Below are positions 53,378 through 63,387 of a stretch of 64,000 bases of DNA, in pieces. The stretch is taken from positions 2,631,001 to 2,695,000 of the forward strand of contig NC_011666.1 in assembly GCF_000021745.1 (NCBI RefSeq), in the 5' to 3' direction. Each line of letters begins with the position of its first letter. Within the stretch, counting starts at the first letter, position 1. Both the position numbers and the translations under genes were made by a program. The DNA is from Methylocella silvestris BL2 (GTDB taxonomy: Bacteria; Pseudomonadota; Alphaproteobacteria; Rhizobiales; Beijerinckiaceae). Below the pieces are notes generated by a model. That model searched no databases. It was not told the origin of the DNA and saw only the letters and a program-made list of their open reading frames with translations.

Positions 53378-53414
53378 CGGAGCGTCCGAGAGCGCGAGCT
53401 GCTCGGACGCTCCG
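53378..53414. promoter_or_regulatory. Perfect 13-base inverted repeat before the HxlR gene
   Basis: CGGAGCGTCCGAG (53378-53390) and its exact complement CTCGGACGCTCCG (53402-53414) with an 11-base spacer. If the HxlR start is at 53359, this lies 19 bases upstream and is a likely operator or a leader hairpin. It is far longer than expected by chance in one short gap. Confidence 0.6.
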
Positions 53415-53543
53415 ATCTTGTGAGGGCGCAGGACGCCCGGATTAAAGCCAGCAGCTTCTTTCGAGGTCATGCTGCAAATCGCGCCTTTTTCGCAAGTCCA
53501 GCCGCCGAACATTTTTGCGTGACAAGGGCACGCAAATTTCCGG

Positions 53544-55739
53544 TCAGGCCGATTTTAGCGCGTTGGCGTCTATCGGCAGTTTCCGCAGCCGCTTTCCGGT
53601 CGCGGCAAAAATCGCGTTGACGACGGCGGGCGCTATCCCGGCGGTGCCAGGCTCGCCTGCTCCCCCCGGCGGTTCAGTACTTTCAATAAAATACGTCTCC
53701 ATCTTGGGCGCTTCATTGATTCGGAGCAACTGGTAACTGTCAAAATTGGTCTGCTCCACGCGCCCGTCCTTGATGGTGATTCCGCCATAGAGCGCGGCCG
53801 TAATGCCAAAGATCTGGCCGCCCTCGATCTGCGCTTTCAGCGTATTCGGGTTCACCTGCCGCCCGCAATCAAATGCCGAGACGATTCGCGTCACCTGCAC
53901 CGTGCCATCTCTCGCCACCGAAACTTCGGCGACTTGCGCGAGATAGCTGCCGAAGGCCAAGATCACTGAGACGCCGCGGCCGGAGCCCGCCGGCAGCGGA
54001 GAACCCCAACCCGCCTTTTCCGCCGCAAGATCGAGCACGGCTTTCGCGCGCGGAGCCTTGCCGAGCAAAGCGCGACGAAATTCGACCGGATCTTTCTTCG
54101 CCGCCGCCGCAAGCTCGTCGACAAAACCTTCGACCATGAAGGAATTGTGGGTCGAGCCGACGCCGCGCCACCAGCCAGTCGTCATTCCGGCGGGCGGCTC
54201 ATGCCGGACATAGTCGACGAGCAGATTGTCGAAGCTGTAGGGACCAGAGGCGCCTTCGACGGCGTCGGAATCGAGCCCGTTCTTGAACAAGGGCGGGGCC
54301 CAGCGCGCCAGGATCGAGGAGCCGACGACGCGGTGGCTGAATCCTGCGACGCCGCCTTTGTCGTCGAGGCCCGCCGACAGGACGTCATAGTAGTAGGGCC
54401 GGTAGACATCGTGCTGGATGTCTTCCTCGCGCGACCAGATCACCTTGACCGGGCCTTCGACCTGTTTGGCGATGGCCACCGCCTGCGCAATCGCGTCGAC
54501 GTCGAGTCTGCGGCCGAAGCCGCCGCCGATCAGATGGTTATGCACCTGAACTTTCTCGATTGGCAGGCCGAGAACCTTGGCGCTGACCGCCTGCGCCCGC
54601 GTGATCACCTGGGTGCCGGTCCAGATGTCGCAGCCATCCTTGCGCGCGTCGACCGTGCAGTTCTGTGGCTCGAGCGCGGCATGGGCGAGGAAGGGCTGCT
54701 CGTAAACGGCGGTAAATTTTCGCGCCGCTCCGGCGATCGCACGGGCCGAATCGCCGGCTTTTTCGCCGACGGCGCCGTCAACGGTCGCGGCCTGCTTCAT
54801 CTGCGCGATGAGCTCGTCCTGCGAGAATTGCGCGTTCGGACCGTCGTCCCATTCGATCTCGAGCGCGGCGAGGCCTTTCTTGGCTGCGCCATAATGATCG
54901 GCGACGACGGCGACGGCGTTATCAAGCTTGACGATCTGGCGCACGCCCCTGACGGCCTTTGCTTTCTCGTCATTGACGCTCTTCAATTTGCCGCCAAAAA
55001 TCGGGCAGGCGGCGACGTCGGCGAATTTCATCCCCGGGAGGATGACGTCGATGCCATATTTGGCCGAGCCATTGATTTTCAGATGGGTATCGACCCGCTT
55101 CGCCGGCGTGCCGACGAGTTTGAAATCCTTCGGATCCTTCAACGGAACCTGGTCCGGGACCGGATAGGTCGCGGCCTTGTCCGCGAGCGCGCCATAGGCG
55201 AGCTTGCGGCCGGAGGCCTTGTCGATCACTTCGCCTTTGTCGGCATGCAAAGTTGACGGATCGACCTTCCATTCTTCGGCGGCCGCCTTGATCAGCAGCG
55301 TGCGCGCCACGGCGCCGGTGGTCAGCAGCGGCTTCCACAGCGCGCGCACGGAGGTTGAGCCGCCGGTCACCTGAAAGCCGAGCAGCGGATTGGCGTAGAG
55401 CTTGTCGTCCGGCGGCGCCTGCTCAACGCTGATCTGGTCGAGCCCGACCTCAAGTTCTTCGGCGACCAGCATCGGCATGGAGGTGAAGGTGCCCTGACCC
55501 ATTTCCACCTGCGCGACAATGATCCCGACTTTGCCGTCGCGACCGATGCGGACGAAGGCGTTTGGGGCGAAACCGGCGAAGGCGCCCGTCTTTGCCGCAT
55601 CGGCCAGCGCGGCGCCCGGCAAATGGAAGCCGAGCAGCAGGCCGCCGCCGGCGGCGGCGCTGACCTTGATGAACTGGCGCCGCGACGGCGCCGCAGGGGA
55701 GGCGGACGACGCGCCTGATGATTCGATGTCGAGGAACAT
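53544..55739 (-). CDS. Xanthine-oxidase-family molybdopterin subunit (IorB-like), Tat-exported
   Basis: 731 residues, single large molybdenum-cofactor subunit of the isoquinoline-1-oxidoreductase/aldehyde-dehydrogenase type. Tat signal: SRRQFIKVSAAAGGGLLLGF (residues about 19-38). Then GKVGIIVAQVEMGQGTFTSM (a cofactor-binding strand), GFGRRLDVDAIAQAVAIAKQ, GWWRGVGSTHNSFMVEGFVD, and the catalytic Glu E696 in GEPGTAGIAPA near the C-terminus. Periplasmic after Tat export. Paired with the [2Fe-2S] protein three bases upstream. No cytochrome or FAD subunit adjoins; a periplasmic cytochrome c must take the electrons (inference from the family). Substrate unknown (aldehyde or N-heterocycle). Confidence 0.92.
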   Translation of the reverse strand: MFLDIESSGASSASPAAPSRRQFIKVSAAAGGGLLLGFHLPGAALADAAKTGAFAGFAPNAFVRIGRDGKVGIIVAQVEMGQGTFTSMPMLVAEELEVGLDQISVEQAPPDDKLYANPLLGFQVTGGSTSVRALWKPLLTTGAVARTLLIKAAAEEWKVDPSTLHADKGEVIDKASGRKLAYGALADKAATYPVPDQVPLKDPKDFKLVGTPAKRVDTHLKINGSAKYGIDVILPGMKFADVAACPIFGGKLKSVNDEKAKAVRGVRQIVKLDNAVAVVADHYGAAKKGLAALEIEWDDGPNAQFSQDELIAQMKQAATVDGAVGEKAGDSARAIAGAARKFTAVYEQPFLAHAALEPQNCTVDARKDGCDIWTGTQVITRAQAVSAKVLGLPIEKVQVHNHLIGGGFGRRLDVDAIAQAVAIAKQVEGPVKVIWSREEDIQHDVYRPYYYDVLSAGLDDKGGVAGFSHRVVGSSILARWAPPLFKNGLDSDAVEGASGPYSFDNLLVDYVRHEPPAGMTTGWWRGVGSTHNSFMVEGFVDELAAAAKKDPVEFRRALLGKAPRAKAVLDLAAEKAGWGSPLPAGSGRGVSVILAFGSYLAQVAEVSVARDGTVQVTRIVSAFDCGRQVNPNTLKAQIEGGQIFGITAALYGGITIKDGRVEQTNFDSYQLLRINEAPKMETYFIESTEPPGGAGEPGTAGIAPAVVNAIFAATGKRLRKLPIDANALKSA

Positions 55740-55742
55740 GGT

Positions 55743-56222
55743 TCAGCCTCCCTGCTTGACGGCGCCGGCGTCATTGGCGGCGAGCTTGATAGCCTCGCGG
55801 ATGCGGCCATAGGTGCCGCAGCGGCAGATATTGCCCGTCATCGCGTCGTCGATATCGGAGTCGGAGGGATGTGGATTGCCGGCGAGCAGCGCCGTCGCCG
55901 ACATGATCTGGCCAGACTGGCAGTAGCCGCATTGCGGCGTCTCCGTCGCCAGCCAGGCCTTTTGGATTTTTGCTCCCGCTTCGGTCTCGCCAATCGCCTC
56001 GATCGTGGTGATCGCAGAGGCGCCGATGCTGTCGATCGTCGTGATGCAAGAGCGGATCGGACTGCCGTCCTGATGCACCGTGCAGGCGCCGCAGAGCGAG
56101 ACGCCACAGCCGAATTTTGTTCCCGTCAGCGCGAAAATATCGCGCAGCACCCAAAGCAGCGGCGTGTCGCCATCCACGTCGGCCGTTCGTTCCTTGCCAT
56201 TGACTTTGATTGTATAGGCCAT
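55743..56222 (-). CDS. (2Fe-2S)-binding small subunit of molybdenum hydroxylase (IorA-like)
   Basis: 159 residues. A plant-type ferredoxin domain (GTKFGCGVSLCGACTVHQDG, then the fourth Cys in SPIRSCITTIDS) and the second [2Fe-2S] domain (PQCGYCQSGQIMSATALLAG and ICRCGTYGRIREAIK). Eight cluster cysteines are visible. No signal peptide, so it is exported attached to the Tat-tagged large subunit, as known for this family. Start ATG 56222 with GGGAG upstream; the frame starts at 56324 with a non-family extension. Cotranscribed with the large subunit. Confidence 0.93.
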   Translation of the reverse strand: MAYTIKVNGKERTADVDGDTPLLWVLRDIFALTGTKFGCGVSLCGACTVHQDGSPIRSCITTIDSIGASAITTIEAIGETEAGAKIQKAWLATETPQCGYCQSGQIMSATALLAGNPHPSDSDIDDAMTGNICRCGTYGRIREAIKLAANDAGAVKQGG

Positions 56223-56539
56223 GGGCATCTCCCAAGATGTCGGTGATTGCATCGCGGAGTTCATCGCGATCTTTGGCGATCGGCGCATGAGCAGGGCGAG
56301 ATGACGCGCGCCGCCCCCGGCCATATGCCGGGGAGCGACTCAGCCAAGCGAAGGCGGACGCATCATCGGCGCCGCTTTCGTTAGCTTTCATTATGATAGC
56401 TAGTTTTTGCGCCTGCGCAATTAACCCTCGCCGCAGCGAGGTTCACAATTTCGGCAGCAGCGGGGTGGCGAAGGGACGCCTTGAACGCATCCTTCGAGGC
56501 GCCGCTTCTACGGCTTCTCCGGATGAGGGGGCCGCATTT

Positions 56540-56836
56540 TCAGCGGATATGAACGCCGTCGCAGCGGCCATCTTCGGTCTTGAAGTAAATTGGATCGCAG
56601 GGGCTGTCATCGGCCGCGCACATCTTGACGCAGGTTCGCGACGGCGCAGAGGCCTCGGCCTCCTCTTCCCAATCCTGCGGATCGTCCTCGCCCGGCGGCA
56701 TTGGCACGGCGTCGGGCTCGCCCGGCGTTCCCATGAATTGGACGAAGACGATGGGAGCGTTTACGTCCTCGGCCCGCGCCGCGAGAGAGATGGCGGAGGC
56801 GACAAAGAGAAGGCTCAAAGACAATCGACGCAGCAT
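56540..56836 (-). CDS. Small secreted four-Cys protein
   Basis: 98 residues. Signal peptide LRRLSLSLLFVASAISLAARA with a cleavage around ARAED. The mature part has an acidic, Pro-rich section (GTPGEPDAVPMPPGEDDPQD, WEEEAEAS) and a C-terminal Cys knot-like segment SRTCVKMCAADDSPC, giving CX3CX6CX11C. No family recognised; the acidic patch and four Cys suggest a periplasmic metal- or protein-binding peptide (inference). ATG 56836 is preferred to 56890, which would put 18 polar residues before the signal. It ends 297 bases upstream of its own start and is separated from the RND gene by 85 bases on the same strand. Confidence 0.6.
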   Translation of the reverse strand: MLRRLSLSLLFVASAISLAARAEDVNAPIVFVQFMGTPGEPDAVPMPPGEDDPQDWEEEAEASAPSRTCVKMCAADDSPCDPIYFKTEDGRCDGVHIR

Positions 56837-56921
56837 GCCATGTCTCCGCGGGGCTGCGAAAGCGCTACCTCCGGATTGTGACAGGGTCAATGCAGATCGC
56901 CCCCGCCTTGCCCGACGCCTG

Positions 56922-59900
56922 TCAACTCCCCGCCGGCTCTTTCACCACCATCGCCTTGTGTTCGTCGCCGCGGCCGCCATGTTCGCCTCCCGGCGGCGGG
57001 GGCGTCTTCTTGCCGCGCAAACGCTCGAGCCGCAGCGAGATCCCGCGCACCACGACATAGAAGGTCGGGGTGAACAGAAGGCCGAACATCGTCACGCCGA
57101 GCATGCCGGCGAACACCGCCGTGCCGAGCGACTGGCGCATTTCGGCGCCGGCGCCCTCCGCCCGGGCGAGCGGCAGAACGCCGAAGATGAAGGCGAAGGA
57201 GGTCATCAGGATCGGCCGCAATCTTGTCCGCGCCGCCGACACCGCGGCCTCGAAGCGGGTGTGCCCCTCCTCCTCCGCCTGCTTGGCGAATTCGACGATC
57301 AAAATCGCGTTTTTGGCGGCAAGGCCGACCAGCACCACAAGGCCGATGTCGACCAGAATGTTGCGGTCGAAGTCGCGCCAGGTGACGCCGATCATCGCCG
57401 CCAGAATACACATCGGCACGATCAGAATGACCGCGAAGGGCAACGCCCAGCTTTCATAGAGCGCGGCGAGCAGCAGGAAGACGAAGACGACGGCAAGGCC
57501 AAAGGCGAGGATCGCCGTATTGCCCGCGAGCTTTTCCTGCAGCGCGATTTCGGTCCATTCGAAGCCAAAGCCCTGCGGCAGGGTTTGTTTGGCGAGCGCC
57601 TCGATCGCGGCGATGCCCTGCCCCGACGAGAATCCGCGCGCCAGAGCGACCTGCACCTCGGCCGCGGGATAGAGGTTATAGCGCGTGACGCGGAACGGCC
57701 CGGTCGTGTCGTTCAGCGAGGCGACCGAACCAATCGGCACCATATCGCCATTGGCGTTGCGCGTCTTGAGGTTGGCGACGTCGCGCGTCGTCAGCCGATA
57801 GGGATTGTCGGCCTGCGCCGTGACCTGGTAGGTGCGCCCGAGAATATTGAAATCATTGATATAGGCGGAGCCCATATAGACGGAGAGCGTGTCGAACACG
57901 CGCGAGATCGGCACGCCAAGTAGCTCAGCCTTGGTGCGATCGATATCGGCGTAGATCTGCGGCGTCTTGGTGTTGAACAAAGTGAAGGCCTGGACGAACC
58001 CCGGATTTTGGTGGATCGCCCCGACGAGGCCCCAGGTCGCGCCTTCCAGCGCGGGCAGGCCGCGGCCCGATCGGTCCTGCACATAACCCTTGAGGCCGCC
58101 GCCGGTGCCGATGCCCGGAACCGAAGGCGGCTCCAGCACGAAGGCGAAGGCGTCGGTCAGAACCGCAATATGCTGGCGCACGTCGGCCAGAATTTTGGGG
58201 GCCGTCAGCCCCGCCGGGACGCGGTCTTTGAATGGCTTCAGCGCGACGAAGATGACGCCGGTGTTGGTGGCGTTGGTGAAAGTCGCGCCATCGAAGCCGG
58301 CGAAAACCACCGCATGTTCGACGCCGGGGCGCTGCAAGATAATGTCGGTCGCCTGCCGCAGCACCTTGTCGGTGCGGTCGAGCGAGGAGCCGGGCGGAAG
58401 CTGGAAGGCGGCGATAAGATAGCCGCGATCGAGCTGCGGAATGAGCCCTGTCGGCGTCTTGTTCAGAATATCGAAGGCGAAATAGATGAGCCCCGCATAG
58501 ACGATCAGGACGACGACGCTGATCCGGATCAAGCGCGCCGTCAGCGCCCCATAGCCGGCGCTAAGCTTTTCAAAGACCCAGTTGAAGCCGGCGAAGAACC
58601 AGCGAAGCGGCGTTGCGAGACGATAGAGAAATCCGGATTTTTTCGGGTTCTGGTCGCGCTGTTTGAGCAGAATGGCGGCGAGCGCCGGAGACAGGGTCAG
58701 CGACACAAAGGCCGAGATGACCGTTGCGCTGGCGATGGTGATGGCGAACTGCTTGTAGAAGGCGCCTTGCAGACCGGTGATGAAGGCGGTCGGGATGAAC
58801 ACCGCGCAAAGCACGAGGGCGATCGCGAGCAGCGCGCCGCCCACCTCGTCCATCGTCTTATGCGCGGCGTCTTTCGGCGCAGCGCCATGTTCGAGATAGC
58901 GTTCGACATTTTCCACGACGACGATCGCGTCGTCGACGACGATGCCGATCGCCAGCACGAGGCCGAACAGGGATAGCGTGTTGAAGGTGAGGCCGACGCC
59001 GCTCATGAACAGGAAGCAGCCGATCAGCGACACCGGGATGGCGATGACGGGAATAATCGCCGCGCGCCAGGTCTGCAGGAAGACGATGACGACGAGCACG
59101 ACGAGGCCGATCGCCTCATAAAGCGTGTGCACGACCTCGTCGACGGACTGCTGAATGAACTCGGTCGGATTATAGACGACGGTATAATCGATGCCGGGCG
59201 GAAAATCCTTCTTCGCCGTCTCCATAGCGGCGAGCACCGCAGCCGCGGTCGCCAGCGCGTTCGAGCCGGGCCGCTGGAACATCACCATCGCCGTCGCGAC
59301 GTCGCGGTCGAGATAGGCGTTGACGGTATAATCCTGCGCGCCAAGCTCGACGCGGCCGATGTCGCGCACGCGGACATAGCCGTCGGCGTCGGACCTGATG
59401 ACGATGTCCTCGAACTGGGCCGGATCGGTCAGGCGTCCCAGCGTCTGCACCGACAGCTGGAAGGCGGATGGCGAGGAGACCGGCGGCTGGTTGATGGCGC
59501 CCGCCGCGACCTGAAGATTGGCGGCCTGCAAGGCGGCGACGACTTCCTCGACGGTCAGGCTGCGCGCGGCGACTTTCGCCGGATCGAGCCAGATGCGCAT
59601 GGCGTAGTCGCGCGCGCCGAAAATATCGACGCGGCCGACGCCGTCAACGCGCGCCAGCGAATCCTTGAGATAGAGCGTCGCATAATTGGAGATATATTGC
59701 TGGCTGCGCGATCCGTCGGGCGAGATCAGATGCACGACCATCATGAGGTCGGGCGAGGCCTTCTGCACGGTGACGCCCTGCCGGATCACCGGCTCGGGCA
59801 GACGCGGCGTCGCAATGGCGACGCGATTTTGCACCAGCACCTGCGCCTGATCGACATTCGTGCCGGGCTTGAACGTCACGTCGATCGAGAGCCGCCCGTC

Positions 59901-60158
59901 GCCGGTCGACTGCGAGGTGATGTAGAGCATGTCGTCGACGCCGTTGACCTGCTGCTCGATCGGCGTCGCGACGGTCGCCGCGATGACTTCGGCGGAGGCG
60001 CCCGGATAGGTCGTCGTGATGTTGACCGTCGGCGGCGCAATCTCCGGATATTCGGAGACGGGCAGCGATCTTTGCGCGATGGCGCCGGCGATCGTTAGAA
60101 TGATCGACAAAACCGCGGCGAAGATCGGACGGTCGATGAAGAAATGAGAAAAACGCAT
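56922..60158 (-). CDS. RND multidrug efflux permease (HAE-1, AcrB/MexB type)
   Basis: 1078 residues, the normal AcrB length. N-terminus SHFFIDRPIFAAVLSIILTI then SEYPEIAPPTVNITTTYPGA, the classic HAE-1 start. The helix-4 relay Asp pair is in GLVLAIGIVVDDAIVVVENV. The periplasmic porter domains and the second half (MIGVTWRDFDRNILVDIGLV, PILMTSFAFIFGVLPLARA) are complete. Follows its adaptor by 137 bases in the same direction. No local regulator or outer-membrane factor. Distinct from the 31.6-kb pump, whose order and sequence differ. Confidence 0.95.
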   Translation of the reverse strand: MRFSHFFIDRPIFAAVLSIILTIAGAIAQRSLPVSEYPEIAPPTVNITTTYPGASAEVIAATVATPIEQQVNGVDDMLYITSQSTGDGRLSIDVTFKPGTNVDQAQVLVQNRVAIATPRLPEPVIRQGVTVQKASPDLMMVVHLISPDGSRSQQYISNYATLYLKDSLARVDGVGRVDIFGARDYAMRIWLDPAKVAARSLTVEEVVAALQAANLQVAAGAINQPPVSSPSAFQLSVQTLGRLTDPAQFEDIVIRSDADGYVRVRDIGRVELGAQDYTVNAYLDRDVATAMVMFQRPGSNALATAAAVLAAMETAKKDFPPGIDYTVVYNPTEFIQQSVDEVVHTLYEAIGLVVLVVIVFLQTWRAAIIPVIAIPVSLIGCFLFMSGVGLTFNTLSLFGLVLAIGIVVDDAIVVVENVERYLEHGAAPKDAAHKTMDEVGGALLAIALVLCAVFIPTAFITGLQGAFYKQFAITIASATVISAFVSLTLSPALAAILLKQRDQNPKKSGFLYRLATPLRWFFAGFNWVFEKLSAGYGALTARLIRISVVVLIVYAGLIYFAFDILNKTPTGLIPQLDRGYLIAAFQLPPGSSLDRTDKVLRQATDIILQRPGVEHAVVFAGFDGATFTNATNTGVIFVALKPFKDRVPAGLTAPKILADVRQHIAVLTDAFAFVLEPPSVPGIGTGGGLKGYVQDRSGRGLPALEGATWGLVGAIHQNPGFVQAFTLFNTKTPQIYADIDRTKAELLGVPISRVFDTLSVYMGSAYINDFNILGRTYQVTAQADNPYRLTTRDVANLKTRNANGDMVPIGSVASLNDTTGPFRVTRYNLYPAAEVQVALARGFSSGQGIAAIEALAKQTLPQGFGFEWTEIALQEKLAGNTAILAFGLAVVFVFLLLAALYESWALPFAVILIVPMCILAAMIGVTWRDFDRNILVDIGLVVLVGLAAKNAILIVEFAKQAEEEGHTRFEAAVSAARTRLRPILMTSFAFIFGVLPLARAEGAGAEMRQSLGTAVFAGMLGVTMFGLLFTPTFYVVVRGISLRLERLRGKKTPPPPGGEHGGRGDEHKAMVVKEPAGS

Positions 60159-60295
60159 GCTCGTCCTTAACCGGTGACGCGGCAGCGCCGGCGCGGGCTG
60201 TCCTGACCCGCGGCGGCGCTCGGTGTTTCATCGTTGCAAGCGGACCGTTGAAAGCCCGCTGATCACGTTATGCGTTCCTCAGCGCCTTGAGCGCG

Positions 60296-61468
60296 TCAAT
60301 TCGAGGCGACAGGAAAGGCGATCTCGCCGGTCTTGGGGACGACCACCGCGCCTGGACGCACGAATGGGTTGGCGATGCCGGCGATGATGACGCGATCGTC
60401 AGGCTTGAGGCCGGCGAGCACGACGCGAAGCCCTTCATGCATGGCGCCGAGCGTCACCGCCTTGGGGACCACCTTGTTGTCGGGGCCGACCGTCATGACG
60501 ATCTTGCTCGCCTGGTCCGAGACGATGGTCGCGTCGGGAATGAGCAGCGCATTGATGTTGCCGCCGAAAAGACGCAGGCGGCCGAAGGTGCCGGGCAGGA
60601 GAAACAGATCCTTGTTCTCGAACACGGCGCGGCCGCGGATGGTGCCGGCGCGCGAATTCAGCTGATTGTCGACGAAATCCATGACGCCGGCGTGGCTGTG
60701 GGTCCAGTCGGTTTCGTCGGCGAGGCGCACCATGACCGGGTTCTTGAATTCGCGCGAGGACGGCCGCTCCTTGGCCGTGGCGAGACGGGCATAGCGAATA
60801 TAATCGGCCTCCGAGGCGTCGAACACGAAATGGATCGGATCGAGCGTGACGATGGTGGTGAGCAGCGTCGTCGCCCCGGTCTGGCCGCCCTGCACCAGAT
60901 TGCCGACGTCGACCTTATGGTCCGAGACGCGTCCCGGGATCGGCGCGCGCACCTGCGTCCATTCCAGATTGAGCTGGGCGTTACGCAGCGCGGCCTCGGC
61001 GCTGAGCTGCTGCGCCCTGGCGATGTCGAGCGCGGATTTGCGCTGGTCGACGTCGCGCGAGGTGATCGCGCGGCTTTCGACGAGCTGCTGCGCTCGGACG
61101 ACGTCATTGGCGGCGACCTCGACCTGAGCCTTCGCCTTGGCGACATCGGCTTTGGCGCTGTCGACGGCGATCTGGTAGGGGCGCGGATCGATCACGAACA
61201 GAAGATCGCCAGTATTGACGATCTGGCCGTCGACGAAATTGATGGTGTCGACCGCCCCCGACACGCGCGGACGCACCTCGACCTGCTGCAGCGGTTCGAA
61301 CCGTCCGGTATATTCGTCCCAGCGCGGCACCAGCTTCGCCAACGGATTTGCGACGGTGACTTCAGGCGGCGGCGGTCCCTCCGCCGCCTGCGCGCCAAAG
61401 GCGCCAAGAGTTATGCCGATGACGAGCATCAGCCGCGCGAGCGGCCTGGCCGGAGCAATTGGTGTCAT
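60296..61468 (-). CDS. RND efflux periplasmic adaptor (AcrA/MexA type)
   Basis: 390 residues. Signal-like N-terminus RPLARLMLVIGITLGAFGAQ. Then LVPRWDEYTGRFEPLQQVEV, the lipoyl half VRPRVSGAVDTINFVDGQIV, a coiled-coil hairpin (AKADVAKAKAQVEVAANDVV), the second lipoyl half NLEWTQVRAPIPGRVSDHKV, the beta-barrel, and GLKPDDRVIIAGIANPFVRP. ATG 61468 has GGAG eight bases upstream; ATG 61483 is the alternative. First gene of an adaptor-permease operon. An inverted repeat at 61581-61601 is the best control-site candidate. Confidence 0.93.
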   Translation of the reverse strand: MTPIAPARPLARLMLVIGITLGAFGAQAAEGPPPPEVTVANPLAKLVPRWDEYTGRFEPLQQVEVRPRVSGAVDTINFVDGQIVNTGDLLFVIDPRPYQIAVDSAKADVAKAKAQVEVAANDVVRAQQLVESRAITSRDVDQRKSALDIARAQQLSAEAALRNAQLNLEWTQVRAPIPGRVSDHKVDVGNLVQGGQTGATTLLTTIVTLDPIHFVFDASEADYIRYARLATAKERPSSREFKNPVMVRLADETDWTHSHAGVMDFVDNQLNSRAGTIRGRAVFENKDLFLLPGTFGRLRLFGGNINALLIPDATIVSDQASKIVMTVGPDNKVVPKAVTLGAMHEGLRVVLAGLKPDDRVIIAGIANPFVRPGAVVVPKTGEIAFPVASN

Positions 61469-61913
61469 CAAATTCAACTCCATGAGCCTTGTTCGGGCGG
61501 CGTGAGCCTTGCCGCCCGCAATCGCCGGCGCACGATCCGGCGTCCGCAAGGACGCAATCTTGCCGCCCTTCAAATCGCAAACTTGCTTGCAAAATGCAAG
61601 TGACTATCCCCGGCGGCACTCTTGGCCATTCCGCACCTGTCTAACCGGCTTGCCGGAACCCTACCAAGCAGCGACTATGCGTCCAAGGGCCGCACCAGAT
61701 CCCCCAGCCGCGAGCTTGACGCAGAAACCCGCCGTCAAGGCTCCGCTTGTTCGCTCAACCCGGTGACGATCGCGCGACGCCTGATCCTCCCCAGAGCCAA
61801 GACATTCCGCCAGGTCATCGCCGCAGGCGATCACAACCATCGAAACTGTCGTTTCGACGGCAGCAGCCGCGCTCGGTACCTTCGCCGCCACATAGCCATC
61901 AGGAGATACGCCT
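61469..61913. other. 445-base gap between the RND adaptor and catalase
   Basis: Divergent control region. Apart from the inverted repeat at 61581-61601 I see no gene, terminator or clear promoter pair. Frames crossing it (61509-61766 and 61622-62017) have no ribosome site and no recognisable product. Confidence 0.45.
61581..61601. promoter_or_regulatory. Inverted repeat before the AcrA-type gene
   Basis: ACTTGC (61581-61586) and GCAAGT (61596-61601) frame the overlapping TTGCA/TGCAA element (61587-61599). It lies about 113 bases upstream of the adaptor start. Possible repressor site; no regulator is next to it. Confidence 0.35.
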
Positions 61914-63371
61914 GTGACCAACAAGATCATGACGACGACCGGCGGCGCGCCGGTCTCCGACAATCAGAACTCGATCACCGCCGGCCCGCGCGGGCCGGTG
62001 CTGATGGAAGATTATAAGCTGCTTGAGAAGCTTGCGCATCAAAATCGCGAACGTATTCCGGAGCGCACGGTCCACGCCAAAGGCGTCGGCGCCTTCGGCG
62101 CGCTGACCGTCACCCATGACATCACACGCTACACCAGCGCCAAGCTGTTTTCGGAAATCGGCAAGAAGACAGAGGCGCTGGCGCGCTTTTCGACCGTGGC
62201 CGGCGAGCGCGGCGCCGCCGACGCCGAACGCGACGTGCGCGGCTTCGCGCTGAAATTCTACACCGAGGAAGGCAATTGGGATCTCGTCGGCAATAACACG
62301 CCGGTGTTCTTCGTTCGCGACCCGCTGAAATTCCCGGATTTCATCCATACTCAGAAGCGTCACCCGAAGACAAATCTGCGTTCGCCGACGGCGATGTGGG
62401 ATTTCTGGTCGCTTAGCCCCGAAAGCCTGCATCAGGTGACGATCTTGATGTCGGATCGCGGTCTGCCGCAGGGCATGCGCCACATCCATGGTTTCGGCTC
62501 GCACACATTCTCCTTCATCAATGCGCAGAACCAGCGCCATTGGGTGAAATTCCACTTCAAATGCATGCAGGGCATCAAGAACTGGACCAATCGCGAAGCC
62601 GAGGCCGTTGTCGCCACGGACCGCGAGAGCGCGCAGCGCGATCTTTACGACGCGATCGAGCGCCGCGACTATCCGAAGTGGCGCTTCTTCATCCAGGTCA
62701 TGACGGAAGAGCAGGCCGGCAAGACTTGGTTCAATCCGTTCGACCTCACCAAAGTGTGGCCGCACGCCGAGTTCCCGCTGATCGAGGTCGGCGTTCTGGA
62801 GCTCAACCGCAACCCGGAAAATTATTTCGCAGAGATCGAGCAATCCTCCTTTTCGCCATCCAATGTCGTGCCGGGCATCAGCTTCTCGCCCGACAAGATG
62901 CTGCAGGCGCGGATCTTCTCCTATGCCGACGCGCATCGCTACCGCGTCGGCACGCATTATGAATCGCTGCCCGTCAATCGGCCCAAGAACGCCGTCAACA
63001 CCTATCATCTCGACGGCCCGATGCGCCCTGACTGGTCGAGCAATCCGGACGCCTATTATGAGCCGAACTCCTTCAACGGACCGGCGCAGACCAATCAGCC
63101 GGAAGAGCCGCCGCTGCCGATCGCCGGCGACGCCGCCCGCTACAATCATCGCGACGGCAATGATGATTATACGCAGCCCGGCAATCTGTTCCGGCTGATG
63201 TCGGAGTCGCAAAAGCAGCAGCTGTTCCACAATATCGCCGAGGCGATGACGGGGGTGCCGCTGTTCATCATCGACCGCCAGCTCTCTCATTTCGACAAGG
63301 CGGACAGGGCCTATGGCGCGGGCGTGCGCGCGGCGCTCGCCGAACATGGCGTGCTGCTCGCGGCCGAATAA
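61914..63371 (+). CDS. katA: Catalase (small-subunit, clade 3 type)
   Basis: 485 residues, haem catalase splitting H2O2 to water and oxygen. Catalytic H54 ([12 protein letters not shown]) and N127 ([13 protein letters not shown]), proximal haem ligand Y337 ([16 protein letters not shown]), plus the family stretch [18 protein letters not shown]. The start is GTG at 61914, with AGGAG positioned upstream; the next ATG at 61929 would also keep the enzyme intact but fits the ribosome site less well. Length 485 is typical of small-subunit catalases. A bidirectional-type terminator follows. Confidence 0.97.
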   Translation: MTNKIMTTTGGAPVSDNQNSITAGPRGPVLMEDYKLLEKLAHQNRERIPERTVHAKGVGAFGALTVTHDITRYTSAKLFSEIGKKTEALARFSTVAGERGAADAERDVRGFALKFYTEEGNWDLVGNNTPVFFVRDPLKFPDFIHTQKRHPKTNLRSPTAMWDFWSLSPESLHQVTILMSDRGLPQGMRHIHGFGSHTFSFINAQNQRHWVKFHFKCMQGIKNWTNREAEAVVATDRESAQRDLYDAIERRDYPKWRFFIQVMTEEQAGKTWFNPFDLTKVWPHAEFPLIEVGVLELNRNPENYFAEIEQSSFSPSNVVPGISFSPDKMLQARIFSYADAHRYRVGTHYESLPVNRPKNAVNTYHLDGPMRPDWSSNPDAYYEPNSFNGPAQTNQPEEPPLPIAGDAARYNHRDGNDDYTQPGNLFRLMSESQKQQLFHNIAEAMTGVPLFIIDRQLSHFDKADRAYGAGVRAALAEHGVLLAAE

Positions 63372-63387
63372 TTTTCATTAGACCAAC

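Noticed and set aside
56625-57923. Plus-strand frame opposite the AcrB-type gene
   Set aside because: His/Arg-rich shadow without family features.
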